The notes under the pieces are model-generated. The model was not told the DNA's origin. It saw only the letters and a list, made by a program, of their open reading frames with translations, and ran no database searches. Source: Arthrobacter sp. D5-1 (lineage in GTDB: Bacteria; Actinomycetota; Actinomycetes; Actinomycetales; Micrococcaceae). Taken from it: a stretch of 64,000 nt of DNA. The translations under genes were made by a program, and so were the position numbers. The stretch's first letter is position 1; each line of letters begins with the position of its first letter. The DNA is taken from contig NZ_CP014571.1 in assembly GCF_017357425.1 (NCBI RefSeq), positions 2,294,001 to 2,358,000 of the forward strand, given 5' to 3'. Positions 26,694-35,189 of the stretch are shown here, one piece after another.

Positions 26694-27089
26694 ATGGCCG
26701 GTACAGTGGACGTTCTTGGCCCCATTCTGGAAATGATGACCTGGGTGGGGTTCGTCCCGGGCGTGCCCTTGCTGATCAGTGCCTGGATCATCGCCAAGCG
26801 CCGATGCGTTTGGGTGACCGCGGACGGTGAACGCTTTGCCGCGGGCGGATTCATGGGCCTCCACTGGGTGGACCAGTCAGACGAGGAACGCAAAGTCCTG
26901 CTGGATGTCCCGGCTGGTGCCGGAGGCTATGAGCCGCGGGCAGTAGTGGTGCATTATGACGTCTGCCATCCTTCGAGATGCTCGCTTGAACCACCGCGGC
27001 ACGACCATACAGTGCTGATTGTCGGTTGGATCCTCACTGGCGTTGGCATCCTGAGCACGCTGGGCGGATTTGCCCTCCTGGTGCTTTAG
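26694..27089 (+). CDS. Hypothetical protein with two membrane helices
   Basis: The protein has 131 residues. Hydrophobic helices lie at about residues 10-33 and 107-130, with a soluble loop of about 70 residues between them that carries DVPAGAGGYEPRAVVVHYDVCHPSRC, including two cysteines six residues apart. No known family is recognised. It follows the iron-siderophore permease gene by 54 bases and could be the last gene of that operon, but the gap has no obvious signal. Confidence 0.6.
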   Translation: MAGTVDVLGPILEMMTWVGFVPGVPLLISAWIIAKRRCVWVTADGERFAAGGFMGLHWVDQSDEERKVLLDVPAGAGGYEPRAVVVHYDVCHPSRCSLEPPRHDHTVLIVGWILTGVGILSTLGGFALLVL

Positions 27090-27150
27090 TCCTGAACCCC
27101 TCGAATGACTCTCCGGACCGGATAAGGGAATCGTTGGGGAGACAGGATTT

Positions 27151-27579
27151 TCACCGTGGTTGCTCAACCCGATCGTCAAAGAAGGGGACCAGGCAGTCCG
27201 CGTAGTGGTTCAAGGCCTCGGTAAAGGAGAGCAGCCGGATGGTATCCGAAGTGGCAGTTTCCGTTGCGTCGGCGCGAGCTTCATCAACAAGGCACAGCAG
27301 CGGTTCTGCACTGAATCCGTTCGCGGTCAAGGTGGCAATTCCCCAAGGATGGTGGGGATCCGCCACCGAGATGCCAGCAGAATCGAAAGTGTCCCGGAGG
27401 ACATTGCCCGTCACTGTCCGCCACGACTGGAGGTACGGCGGCCTTAGTTGTTCGATAAGGTCCTCGTCGTTGGCCTCATAGGCTGAACGCAGCGCCGTAG
27501 TGAGACCGTCCCACTCCTGGGCGTCGCGGACCATGAGGTGCGCGGCCCGCAGGTGGGCAAGTGTTTCGTCCAACGTCAT
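27151..27579 (-). CDS. Hypothetical protein, 142 residues
   Basis: From ATG 27579 the protein is alpha-helical and acidic, beginning MTLDETLAHLRAAHLMVRDA, with HPWGIATLTANGF in the middle and ending DCLVPFFDDRVEQPR. I do not recognise the family. The longer reading to 27705 was rejected because its extra residues are low-complexity and lack a start signal. It sits convergently with the membrane protein gene at 26694 and divergently from the PPOX gene. Confidence 0.55.
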   Translation of the reverse strand: MTLDETLAHLRAAHLMVRDAQEWDGLTTALRSAYEANDEDLIEQLRPPYLQSWRTVTGNVLRDTFDSAGISVADPHHPWGIATLTANGFSAEPLLCLVDEARADATETATSDTIRLLSFTEALNHYADCLVPFFDDRVEQPR

Positions 27580-27736
27580 GGCAGTCCCCAAACTTCCCGT
27601 CGTTTGCGTGCCCCGGACAGGCATGCCTGACCGCCGTCGGCCGTCATCATCAAGGAGAACGGACAACAGGCCGCCATGATTCCCGGCAGGCCGGGTGCTG
27701 TGCATTTCCGGCCTTTACCGACATTCCTTGGCCGCC

Positions 27737-27758
27737 TAGTAAATCAGTAGTCTTACTA
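27737..27758. promoter_or_regulatory. Inverted repeat TAGTAA-N10-TTACTA upstream of PPOX gene
   Basis: Six-base arms TAGTAA and TTACTA flank ten bases in an AT-rich patch 54 bases before the ATG of the general-stress PPOX gene. It is a candidate operator or promoter-proximal element; no regulator is adjacent. Confidence 0.4.
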
Positions 27759-27811
27759 TTAGGCTGGCCGTTTGGGGAAAGTCCCCGGCACGGAAAAGAG
27801 CGAGGCGAGGC

Positions 27812-28294
27812 ATGACTGAAGAGCAGGACATCAAGAAGGTCACGGACATCATCAACGACTCCAGGATCGGAATGCTGACCACCATCAACGAAGACGGCGC
27901 GCTGGTCAGCCGTCCGCTCGCCGTACAAGACGTCAAGGACGACGGCGACATGTGGTTCTTTACGGGACTGGACACCTCGCAGGTCGCGCATGTCCGGCAG
28001 GATGCCCGGGTGAACGTGTCCTTCGGCAAGAACACGGAGTGGGTTTCAGTAGCGGGTACGGCTGAAGTTGTTACGGATCGCCGGAAAATCCGCGAACTGT
28101 GGAACCAAGTGGTGGAAGCCTGGTACCCGGATGGACCGGATACTCCGGAAGTGTGCCTGCTGCACGTCGATTCGGACTCGGCTGAATACTGGACCAGTCC
28201 GGGTGGAACAGCCGCTACGGTACTTCAGTGGGTCAAGTCCAAGGTCACCAACTCCCGGTTCAGCGTCGGCGAGAGCGGAACAGTGGAACTCTGA
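27812..28294 (+). CDS. Pyridoxamine 5'-phosphate oxidase-fold general stress protein
   Basis: The protein has 160 residues. ITDIINDSRIGMLTTINEDGALVSRPL, MWFFTGLDTSQVAHVRQDARVNVSF and WVSVAGTAEVV are the split-barrel flavin-binding pattern of the general stress protein 26 branch. Members bind FMN, FAD or F420 and act in oxidative or salt stress. AGGCGAGGC precedes the ATG. The downstream DksA-like gene starts six bases after this stop, so they form a short operon. Confidence 0.85.
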   Translation: MTEEQDIKKVTDIINDSRIGMLTTINEDGALVSRPLAVQDVKDDGDMWFFTGLDTSQVAHVRQDARVNVSFGKNTEWVSVAGTAEVVTDRRKIRELWNQVVEAWYPDGPDTPEVCLLHVDSDSAEYWTSPGGTAATVLQWVKSKVTNSRFSVGESGTVEL

Positions 28295-28300
28295 ACCACC

Positions 28301-28657
28301 GTGGATGACGCAGAGCGGTTCAAGGTCCTCCTTACGGAGGAACGGGACCGAAAAATGAAGCTGGTGGAAGCACTGCGCAGCGACATCACCTCGGTGAGCC
28401 TCGCACGGCAGGACTCCAATGTGGATGACGAACATGATCCCGAGGGCAGCACCATCGCGTTTGAGCTTTCGCAGGCTGAAGCCCTCTTGGAGCAAAGCCG
28501 CGCAGGCCTGGAGGAGATCAATGCTGCCCTGGAGCGGATTGTCGAGGGCAGCTACGGGAGGTGCCAGGTGTGCGGCGCGGACATTCCGGAGGCCAGGCTC
28601 GAGGCCCGGCCGTGGACGCCCTTCTGCGTGGAGCACGCCTCCAGCCGGCGCCGGTGA
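28301..28657 (+). CDS. DksA/TraR-family zinc-finger protein
   Basis: The protein has 118 residues and begins with GTG at 28301. A long coiled coil occupies about residues 1-85, then a zinc finger CQVC...FCVEH near the C-terminus. The usual TraR/DksA C4 site is here Cys, Cys, Cys, His. DksA-like proteins enter the RNA polymerase secondary channel and change promoter choice during stress; short relatives in actinobacteria are less understood. It is coupled to the PPOX gene upstream. Confidence 0.85.
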   Translation: MDDAERFKVLLTEERDRKMKLVEALRSDITSVSLARQDSNVDDEHDPEGSTIAFELSQAEALLEQSRAGLEEINAALERIVEGSYGRCQVCGADIPEARLEARPWTPFCVEHASSRRR

Positions 28658-28658
28658 G

Positions 28659-28880
28659 CTACCCGGACATGCCCGGCGAGACGGGGATGAACTCGATGGT
28701 TTGCTGGACCTTCTTCCGGGGTCCTCGGTTGAACCCTTTCGCGTCCAGGTTGTTGCCGGCGCGATAAGCAGCCAGCGCCTCGTCGTAGATGTCGTTGAGC
28801 CGTTGCCCGGTGAAAACTTCCTGGGTTCCGTCAGTGAAGAGTATGGACACTGAAGCACCGCCAGGGAAGTGTCTCTTCAT
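28659..28880 (-). CDS. Hypothetical protein, 73 residues
   Basis: From ATG 28880 the sequence is MKRHFPGGASVSILFTDGTQ, a beta-rich start with an LNDIYDEALAAYRAGNNLDAKGF helix after it. I do not recognise the family. The longer reading to 28919 is possible. It is convergent with the DksA-like gene; the two stops lie one base apart. Confidence 0.4.
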   Translation of the reverse strand: MKRHFPGGASVSILFTDGTQEVFTGQRLNDIYDEALAAYRAGNNLDAKGFNRGPRKKVQQTIEFIPVSPGMSG

Positions 28881-28937
28881 CCGGACGAAGCCCTCAGGGT
28901 CTTGCTGCAGGGAGATCAAAGGTGGACCGCGCTTTCT

Positions 28938-29951
28938 TTAGTGGTTAGTGACAGTTTCCCGCACTTTCCGGCCACCGCCGTCTTTGGTACCTGGCCGGTT
29001 GCGGGCAGGAACCCGGGTGACGGCTTCGCGCCGTTCACCAACAGTGTTGAGAATCGAGCCGATGCCATCCACCCTCATTCCCACGGAATCCCCTGTCTTC
29101 AAAGGCGGGGGAGTCCTGGCGCCGTTCCGGCCCCAGAGTTCGGCCAGGCAGCCGCTGCCGCCGGTTCCTGAACCCAGGACGTCGCCTGGCCGGACCACCG
29201 AGTCCTGGGAGGCATAGGCCACGAGCTCAGCGAAGGGCCAGCCCATGTTGGACAGGAGGTCCCCGCCAATGGCCTCACCGTTGACCTCCACCGCCATGGC
29301 CAGGGGGAGAAAACCCTGCTCGTCGTGCAGGTGCTCGAACTCATCAGCGGTCACGATCCAGGGCCCCAGGGTATTGGCGAAGTCCTTTCCTTTACAGGGG
29401 CCAAGGCTGACCTTCATCTCCCGCCTTTGAAGGTCACGCGCCGACCAATCGTTGAGAATGGTGTAACCGAAGATGTGGCGGTGCGCGTCCGGGGCGGACA
29501 GGTTCCTGCCCTCACTGCCTGGTACGTGTCCGACGACGGCCGCGACTTCGGTCTCGAAGTCCAGCTCGCTGCAACCCGCAGGAATGCCGATCACCTCGCC
29601 GGTGCCGGTCACCGTATGAGGATTCGTGAAATAGAACGTCGGCGCTTCGTACCATTCGGCCACTACGCCTGCCACACCGTCGATGCTCTTGCGAACCCCC
29701 TCAACATGCTCCTCGAAGGCAACAAAATCCCTGATGGTGCCCGGTAGCAGCGGGGCCAGCAACTGCACGTCCCGCAAGGCAACAGGACGTACGGTCCGGC
29801 GCGTTTCCGCGGCGATGGACAGAGTCTCTTCCAGACCGGCCTGCAGGAGGTGCTGGACGGTGCGTCCCTCGGACAGCGCAAGGCAGTTGTCGTCGTCGAC
29901 GAACCCTTCCCGAGTACCGCCGTCGTAGTTCCAGCGGGCAATCTTGACCAT
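28938..29951 (-). CDS. Fumarylacetoacetate hydrolase-fold enzyme (FAH superfamily), last gene of the operon
   Basis: The protein has 337 residues from ATG 29951 (ends at 28938). Metal-binding elements are ELDFETEVAAVVG (two glutamates two residues apart) and ILNDWSARDLQ (aspartate), with KGKDFANTLGPWIVT following; an extra N-terminal domain of about 110 residues precedes them, as in true fumarylacetoacetases. The C-terminal GSGTGGSGCLAELWG is unusual in having a Cys. The superfamily cleaves or hydrates carbon-carbon bonds of acylpyruvates. It is the last gene of the six-gene aromatic operon and starts ten bases after the amidohydrolase stop. Confidence 0.85.
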   Translation of the reverse strand: MVKIARWNYDGGTREGFVDDDNCLALSEGRTVQHLLQAGLEETLSIAAETRRTVRPVALRDVQLLAPLLPGTIRDFVAFEEHVEGVRKSIDGVAGVVAEWYEAPTFYFTNPHTVTGTGEVIGIPAGCSELDFETEVAAVVGHVPGSEGRNLSAPDAHRHIFGYTILNDWSARDLQRREMKVSLGPCKGKDFANTLGPWIVTADEFEHLHDEQGFLPLAMAVEVNGEAIGGDLLSNMGWPFAELVAYASQDSVVRPGDVLGSGTGGSGCLAELWGRNGARTPPPLKTGDSVGMRVDGIGSILNTVGERREAVTRVPARNRPGTKDGGGRKVRETVTNH

Positions 29952-29961
29952 GGTTTCTTCC

Positions 29962-31038
29962 TTAGACGGTGGGGCGGGCGGCGGGGGCTGCCGCGGAGGT
30001 GATACCGAGACGGCCGGCGTTGCCGGCAAGTACCCGGGTGATATCGGCGTCGGAGAGGCCGGCGGCATGAACCTCCGCAACAGGGTGGTCCGAGCCCATG
30101 TCAAAGGGGTAGTCAGAGCCGAGCATCACTTGGGTGGGCCCGGCAGCTTCGATGAGCGCCCTGAGTTCGCGGGGATGGTGGACCAGCGAATCGAAGAAGA
30201 TCCGCCGAAGATAGGACGACGGCGGTTCGGCGCACTGCCGCGCCTCGGGCCGGACCTTCCAGGCATGGTCCGAACGGCCGATCGTGGTGGGAAGGTAACC
30301 CCCGCCATGGGCGGCGAGGATCCGCAGGTCCGGGTACCGGTCCAGGACCCCGCTGAAGATGAGGTGGGACAGGGCCACAGCGTTCTCGGCCGGCTGGGAC
30401 ACGGTGTTGGCCAGGTAAAACCGGTCTAGACGCTCGTCCAGGGAACAGCCGAACGGATGCAGGAAGACCAGGGCACCCAATTCCTCCGCCCGGCTCCAAA
30501 AGGACTCCAACCGGGGATCCGACAGCTCCACGGTGGTGCGCTCCGCAGCCTCGGGCGTGCCGGCGAATGATCCGATCTCCACACCAGCCAAACCGCATTC
30601 CGTCACGGCGTGCTCCAGCGCTTCGACCATGAGATGGGGATGCTGCAAAGGAACGAGCCCGAGTCCGTTCAGCCGGTCCGGAGCCCTGTCGATGAGCTCA
30701 CGGACTGCCGCATTCGCCTGCTTGGCCAACGCCAGTGCGAGCTCCGCACGGGCAAAGTAATAGAAGTGCGAGGGTGACGGGGAGACGAGTTGGACATCCA
30801 CGCCTTGGGCGTCCATGTCTTTCAGGCGTCGGGTGAGGTCAGTGAGCTGTTGCCACCGCTCCTTGATCATGGCGCCTGAGGTGGCCATGGATTCAGGACC
30901 GTTTCTCAGGGCTTCCAGGGCCTGGAGGGCCGCGAATCCCTCCGGGTCACCTTCCGCCACTGCTTGTTGGAGTGCCGGAATGAGGACGTGCGCGTGGACA
31001 TCGATGACGGATTGGTGGTCTGTGGCAAGGGTGTTCAT
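29962..31038 (-). CDS. Amidohydrolase-2 family protein, ACMSD-like decarboxylase/hydrolase
   Basis: The protein has 358 residues from ATG 31038, with AAGGAACC upstream and a four-base ATGA overlap with the monooxygenase gene before it. Metal ligands are DVHAHVL near residue 11, HPFG, HGGGYLP and GSDYPFDMG, the amidohydrolase-2 order. Relatives decarboxylate 2-amino-3-carboxymuconate semialdehyde or hydroxybenzoates, or hydrate ring-cleavage products. The reading that runs back to 31608 is an artefact of the antisense of the monooxygenase gene. In this operon it could act on the carboxylated product of ring cleavage. Confidence 0.88.
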   Translation of the reverse strand: MNTLATDHQSVIDVHAHVLIPALQQAVAEGDPEGFAALQALEALRNGPESMATSGAMIKERWQQLTDLTRRLKDMDAQGVDVQLVSPSPSHFYYFARAELALALAKQANAAVRELIDRAPDRLNGLGLVPLQHPHLMVEALEHAVTECGLAGVEIGSFAGTPEAAERTTVELSDPRLESFWSRAEELGALVFLHPFGCSLDERLDRFYLANTVSQPAENAVALSHLIFSGVLDRYPDLRILAAHGGGYLPTTIGRSDHAWKVRPEARQCAEPPSSYLRRIFFDSLVHHPRELRALIEAAGPTQVMLGSDYPFDMGSDHPVAEVHAAGLSDADITRVLAGNAGRLGITSAAAPAARPTV

Positions 31039-32159
31039 GCAGGTTCCTTCAGCATGGTTGACAGGGAATTCATCAGTCCGGGCACATCGGCGTCCCGGAC
31101 GCCGTCCAGCATCCACTGCCCCAACTGGACCGATGCCTGTACCACGGCTGTCGCCCGCTCCAAGCGTCGATCCGTGAACTCTTTCCATAAGGTCTCGGTG
31201 AGGTGGTCGGCGGAGATCAGGAGTTCCGCAAGCACTGCCGCATCCTCCAAGGCCATGGCGGCCCCTTGGGCGACCGTCGGGGGGCAGCTGTGGGCGGCGT
31301 CCCCGATGATGACGGTGCTCCCGCGATTCCACGGGCCTTCCACCAAGTGCGAGGTGAACCACGTGTAATTGATGCGGGCGCTGTGGTCCAGGTTGTCCCT
31401 GATTTCGTTCCACGGGCCACCGTAGGCCGCAGCAAGTTCTGCCATGACCTGTGGGCCGTCTTCGTGCCTGCGTTCCTGCGCCTTTTCCACGAGGTAGGCG
31501 TAAATGGTGTCCGGTCCGGTGGGGCAATAGCCGGCAATGAAGCATGGGCCACCGTAGGTGAGATCGGTCCGGACTACGTCTTCGGGCCGTTCGACGAAGG
31601 CGCGCCAAATGCCCATGCCGGTGGGTTTGGGCTCGACGTCGATGCCGATCGCTGTGCGGACTGCGGAATGGAGCCCGTCAGCGCCTATGAGGAGATCATA
31701 GGAGGCACTGGAACCATCGGCCGTGCGGACCGTGACGGTGCCGCCGTCGTCAGCTATGTCGGTGACGGTTTTGCCATAGCTGATGCGGGCGCCTGCTTGT
31801 TGGGCCCGGTCCCGGAGGATGGCGGTCAAGTCCGGCCGGTACATTCCGAGCGTTGCCGGAAGATCGTCGCCACCGGTCCGGATGTCCTCCAGGACTGCGA
31901 TGACTGTGCCGGCGGGGTCGGGGGCGCGCAGGCCAAGGGTGCTGAAAGCGTACCCTTGTGCTTGCACCTGATCCCAGACTCCCAGGTTGCGGAGGATTCG
32001 CAGGGCGTTGCCTTGGAGCGTTATCCCTGAGCCCAGGGTTTGCGGTTCCGCGGCCTTCTCCAGGACCTCCACCTCGATACCTGCATCGGCCAGGAGGATG
32101 GCGGCAGTAAGCCCCGCGGCTCCCGCTCCGACGATTCCGACCCTCTTTACTGCTGCCAT
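31035..32159 (-). CDS. FAD-dependent aromatic monooxygenase (salicylate hydroxylase-like)
   Basis: The protein has 374 residues. GAGAAGLTAA is the N-terminal Rossmann motif, LLIGADGLHSAVR the DG motif that binds both FAD and NAD(P)H, and VIIGDAAHSCPPTVAQGAAMALEDA the third flavin motif. This is the single-component class-A flavoprotein hydroxylase fold, which hydroxylates a phenol or N-heteroaromatic ring. It overlaps the amidohydrolase gene by four bases and is separated from the cyclase gene by 65 bases. The substrate is not predictable from the sequence. Confidence 0.88.
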   Translation of the reverse strand: MAAVKRVGIVGAGAAGLTAAILLADAGIEVEVLEKAAEPQTLGSGITLQGNALRILRNLGVWDQVQAQGYAFSTLGLRAPDPAGTVIAVLEDIRTGGDDLPATLGMYRPDLTAILRDRAQQAGARISYGKTVTDIADDGGTVTVRTADGSSASYDLLIGADGLHSAVRTAIGIDVEPKPTGMGIWRAFVERPEDVVRTDLTYGGPCFIAGYCPTGPDTIYAYLVEKAQERRHEDGPQVMAELAAAYGGPWNEIRDNLDHSARINYTWFTSHLVEGPWNRGSTVIIGDAAHSCPPTVAQGAAMALEDAAVLAELLISADHLTETLWKEFTDRRLERATAVVQASVQLGQWMLDGVRDADVPGLMNSLSTMLKEPA

Positions 32160-32224
32160 CTGAAGACTCCTTTGTGTCGACGGCGTTGCTGCCTGGTGTG
32201 CTGCCTGCGGTGGTGGACGGGGTG

Positions 32225-33232
32225 TCAGCGGACCGCGATGGGATTGACCGGCGAGCCCACAGCCCCGGTGATGGGGAGTGGGGCCGCAGTGAGCATGAAG
32301 TCATACCTGCCGTCGGCGGCGCACGCGTGAGCCAGTGCGTCAGGATCCCACATTTCCCCGAGGAACAAACCAAGGTTGGGAATGGCGATCTGGTGCAAGG
32401 GCTGGAACGCGCCTTCAAACTCATTGGGCCGGACCTCGAAGCCCCAGGTATCTGTGGCGATACCGGCAATTTCCGAGGTATGCAGCCATTCCGCGGTGCT
32501 GAAGGACAGGCCCGGTGCGGACCCGCCGGCGTAATCGCCCCACCCGTCGCGCCGGACCCGTGTGTACTGACCCGTTCGGATCACCACGATGTCGCCCCGG
32601 CGAACAGGGGAGCTGGGACCCTGACGTTCAATGGTGCGTTCCAGGTGTTCGGGGGTGATCGCGAAACCGTCGGGCAGTTCACCATCGGTGCGCCCCAGCT
32701 CCGCGCCGAGTGCGCGGCCGACGTCCAGCAGCACGCCGCGGGTGACGATCTTCGCCGCGGCGGTTTCGATCCCGGTGACGAGGTCGCCCTCGGAGGTGAC
32801 CACATCTCCGGCTGCACGCCCGTTCCAAGCCTTGCCGCGATCAAAAATATGGCCCAGCCCATCCCATTGCGTGGAGCACTGCAAAGGCATGGCAATGACG
32901 TCATCGGCGCCCCCGAAGCCGTGGGGGAACCCTTGGTTGCCCCGCTCGGCATCCACACCGGTGTCCGTCATTGTGTGCACGGGATTGGTCCGGCGACGCC
33001 ACCCCTTCTGGGGGCCGTTGGTGTCGAAGGGCTGGGACAGGGAAAAGGCCTCGCCGGTGGTGACCAACGCAGCGGCCTCCACGCGCTTGGCCGCATCAAT
33101 GAAGTTCAGGGTGCCGAGCACGTCGCCTTCGCCCCAGCGGCCCCAGTTGTTGAACTGCCTGGCCGCGGCGGCGATACTGGCCAGCGGATCTTTCCGCTGG
33201 ATCAGGGAAACGTTCACGGCATCGGTGGTCAC
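32225..33232 (-). CDS. Cyclase-family metal hydrolase (kynurenine formamidase/isatin hydrolase fold)
   Basis: The protein has 335 residues, longer than kynurenine formamidases (about 210). The motif STQWDGLGH replaces the usual HTGTHVDAPxH: Gln stands where the first His normally binds metal, with Asp and the last His kept. This QWDG variant is recurrent in the larger cyclase branch. Such enzymes hydrolyse cyclic amides or lactones, for example isatin. It overlaps the FAH-fold gene before it by four bases (ATGA). In the operon it may open a cyclic intermediate. Confidence 0.82.
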   Translation of the reverse strand: MTTDAVNVSLIQRKDPLASIAAAARQFNNWGRWGEGDVLGTLNFIDAAKRVEAAALVTTGEAFSLSQPFDTNGPQKGWRRRTNPVHTMTDTGVDAERGNQGFPHGFGGADDVIAMPLQCSTQWDGLGHIFDRGKAWNGRAAGDVVTSEGDLVTGIETAAAKIVTRGVLLDVGRALGAELGRTDGELPDGFAITPEHLERTIERQGPSSPVRRGDIVVIRTGQYTRVRRDGWGDYAGGSAPGLSFSTAEWLHTSEIAGIATDTWGFEVRPNEFEGAFQPLHQIAIPNLGLFLGEMWDPDALAHACAADGRYDFMLTAAPLPITGAVGSPVNPIAVR

Positions 33233-34170
33233 TGTTCGTCCTTGCAGTGGATGAGCTGGGTGCCCAGCCCGGTGATGGTGCCTTCCATGACGTCCCCGTT
33301 CTGCAGGAGCCGTCCCCAGTGCTGGCCATTACCGGCAGGGCTGCCTGTCAGCACCAGGTCGCCTGGCTTCAGCGGCATCGTTTGGGAGGCTTCGCTCACG
33401 AGTTTGGCAACGCCGAAGATCATGTCCTGGGTGGACTCGTCCTGCATGGCTTTGCCGTTGAGCTTCAATGTGACCTGGACGTCCTGCGGGTCACCGAAAA
33501 ACTTGGCCGGTACCAGCAGGGGACCGGTGGGCAGGAACCCCGGTGCGTTCTTGGCGCGGTACCAGTCCGAACCGATGGCGGGCATGTCCTTGCGGAAGAC
33601 GTACTCGCGGGTGGTGATGTCATTGACCATGGTGTAGCCGTACACGTAGTCCAGGGCTTCCTCGGGAGTGACGCGGAACGCGGTCCTGCCGATGACTGCT
33701 GCCAGTTCCAGCTCCCAGTCGTGGGACTTGCTGTAGGACGGCAGGGTGAGATCATCTGTGGCCGACGCGATCGCCGTCGGAAGCCCGATGAAGAAGTACG
33801 GTGTGCCCTGACCGGCGCGCTGATCCATCATGGCGGCGGTCTTGGTGCGAACCTCCTCGGCATCCTGGCCGGCTTCGCGGTGGGCTACAGCGAGGTCGAT
33901 CACGTGCTTGCGGTAGTTGGCCCCTGTTTGCAGCACTTGCATGGGTTCCACGGGAGCAAGGACATCAACGCCGGACAACGCCAGGCCTGTTTCGTCGCCC
34001 GCTGAGGCAGCCAAGGCGTCCAGTTCGCTTTCGGTGGTGTCCCAGTGCTGGATGAGCGAGTTGATGTCGCCGTCCAGGGGGAGGACACGTTCTCCCACCA
34101 CAAGACCGACTTTGGGTTTGCTCTCTCCGGGCTCCTGAAAGCGGATCAGTGCGTAGTTTGGCTGCGTCAT
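33229..34170 (-). CDS. Fumarylacetoacetate hydrolase-fold enzyme (FAH superfamily)
   Basis: The protein has 313 residues. DWELELAAVIGR holds the two metal-binding glutamates, GYTMVNDITTREYV the aspartate, and DWYRAKNAPGFLPTGPLLV the loop that closes over substrate. The branch resembles 2-hydroxyhepta-2,4-diene-1,7-dioate isomerases and acylpyruvases rather than true fumarylacetoacetase. It follows the dioxygenase gene with a one-base TAATG overlap and overlaps the cyclase gene by four bases, the tightest part of the operon. It likely hydrolyses, hydrates or decarboxylates the ring-cleavage product. Confidence 0.86.
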   Translation of the reverse strand: MTQPNYALIRFQEPGESKPKVGLVVGERVLPLDGDINSLIQHWDTTESELDALAASAGDETGLALSGVDVLAPVEPMQVLQTGANYRKHVIDLAVAHREAGQDAEEVRTKTAAMMDQRAGQGTPYFFIGLPTAIASATDDLTLPSYSKSHDWELELAAVIGRTAFRVTPEEALDYVYGYTMVNDITTREYVFRKDMPAIGSDWYRAKNAPGFLPTGPLLVPAKFFGDPQDVQVTLKLNGKAMQDESTQDMIFGVAKLVSEASQTMPLKPGDLVLTGSPAGNGQHWGRLLQNGDVMEGTITGLGTQLIHCKDEQ

Positions 34171-35189
34171 TAGCCGCGGCCCTGCTTTGCGTAGGGGTTC
34201 AGGAGTGCTTCCTTCATTTCAGCGGAAGCACCTTCTTCCGTTGCGGTGAAGCCTTCGGCCGGCGGGAAGGATTCGGTCATGGAGTGCGGCATGGCGCCGT
34301 TCTTGTAGAAGTTGTTGGATCCTTCAGAAGGCTTCCAGGTGTTGGCGTCCCAGTCCGGGACGTAGTTGCGGTATCCGCCGGAGTTGAGCTCGACGCGGAG
34401 ACCTGAGGGGTCGCGGAAGTACAGGAAGTTCTGCTCGCCCACGCCGTGGATGGAGGGTCCGTATTCCATGGGGGTGCCGTGTTCCATCATGACGTCTGCA
34501 GTGCGGAGCAGGTCTTCGGTGGCGTCCACCCAGAAGGCGATGTGGTTGACGCGCCCGGCGCGCTGGGAGGTGTCCAGGACCACTCCGAGGTCGTGGGACT
34601 TCTCGTTGGTGGTCAGGACTGAGAAGACCGTGATGGGTGCTTCATCCAGGTCCACGAAGGCCATGACGCGGAACCCCAGCGCTTCGTTGTACCACTGGGC
34701 GAACCCCCGGACGTCGGAGGCAGCCACCGTGACGTGGTCCAGGAAGCGTGGAGCGGCTGCGTGGCTGCTGCGGCGCTCGGGACGGTCCGGGTAGGTGGAT
34801 TCGAAGCCGGGCTCTGCAACGAACTTCTCTACGTCGTAAAACAGGCGCATGTGGTGGCCGTAGGGACCGGTGAACTCATAGGCCTTGCCAAAGCCGTGAC
34901 CACCCGCAGTCCACGTGCCCTGCACGCCGGTTGCTTCAACACGGGCTGCGGCGGCTTCGAGTGCGGCCCGGGAGTTGGTGCGCCACGCCATCCGGCCCAG
35001 GGATGCCTCGGGGCCTTCAGTGATGACCAGGCTGTAGCGGTAGTAATCGCCCCAGCAGCGAAGGTAGACATTGCCCTCCACGCGGTCGATGATGCGCATG
35101 CCGAACTTCTCCTCGTAGAACCGTGCCGAGGCGTCGACGTCCGGAGCGGTGATCTCGAGGTGGGCAAGATGGGAGAGGGGAGTTTCCAC
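34170..35189 (-). CDS. Type I extradiol ring-cleavage dioxygenase (VOC superfamily, catechol 2,3-dioxygenase-like)
   Basis: The protein has 339 residues and two VOC domains. The C-terminal domain carries the 2-His-1-Glu iron site: FLDHVTV (His about 148), RVNHIAFWV (His about 210) and GLRVELNSG (Glu about 263), with GVGEQNFLYFRDPSG between. A C-terminal tail of about 65 residues with KPSEGSNNFYKNG is unlike classic C23O. It opens an ortho-dihydroxy ring next to one hydroxyl. It is the first gene of the operon and faces the MFS/LysR genes across 270 bp, so its promoter is probably LysR-controlled. The ring substrate is unknown. Confidence 0.87.
   Translation of the reverse strand: METPLSHLAHLEITAPDVDASARFYEEKFGMRIIDRVEGNVYLRCWGDYYRYSLVITEGPEASLGRMAWRTNSRAALEAAAARVEATGVQGTWTAGGHGFGKAYEFTGPYGHHMRLFYDVEKFVAEPGFESTYPDRPERRSSHAAAPRFLDHVTVAASDVRGFAQWYNEALGFRVMAFVDLDEAPITVFSVLTTNEKSHDLGVVLDTSQRAGRVNHIAFWVDATEDLLRTADVMMEHGTPMEYGPSIHGVGEQNFLYFRDPSGLRVELNSGGYRNYVPDWDANTWKPSEGSNNFYKNGAMPHSMTESFPPAEGFTATEEGASAEMKEALLNPYAKQGRG

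Noticed and set aside
31038..31608. N-terminal extension of the amidohydrolase
   Set aside because: The region is antisense-frame overlap with the monooxygenase gene; the ATG at 31038 has its own ribosome site and family-typical start.
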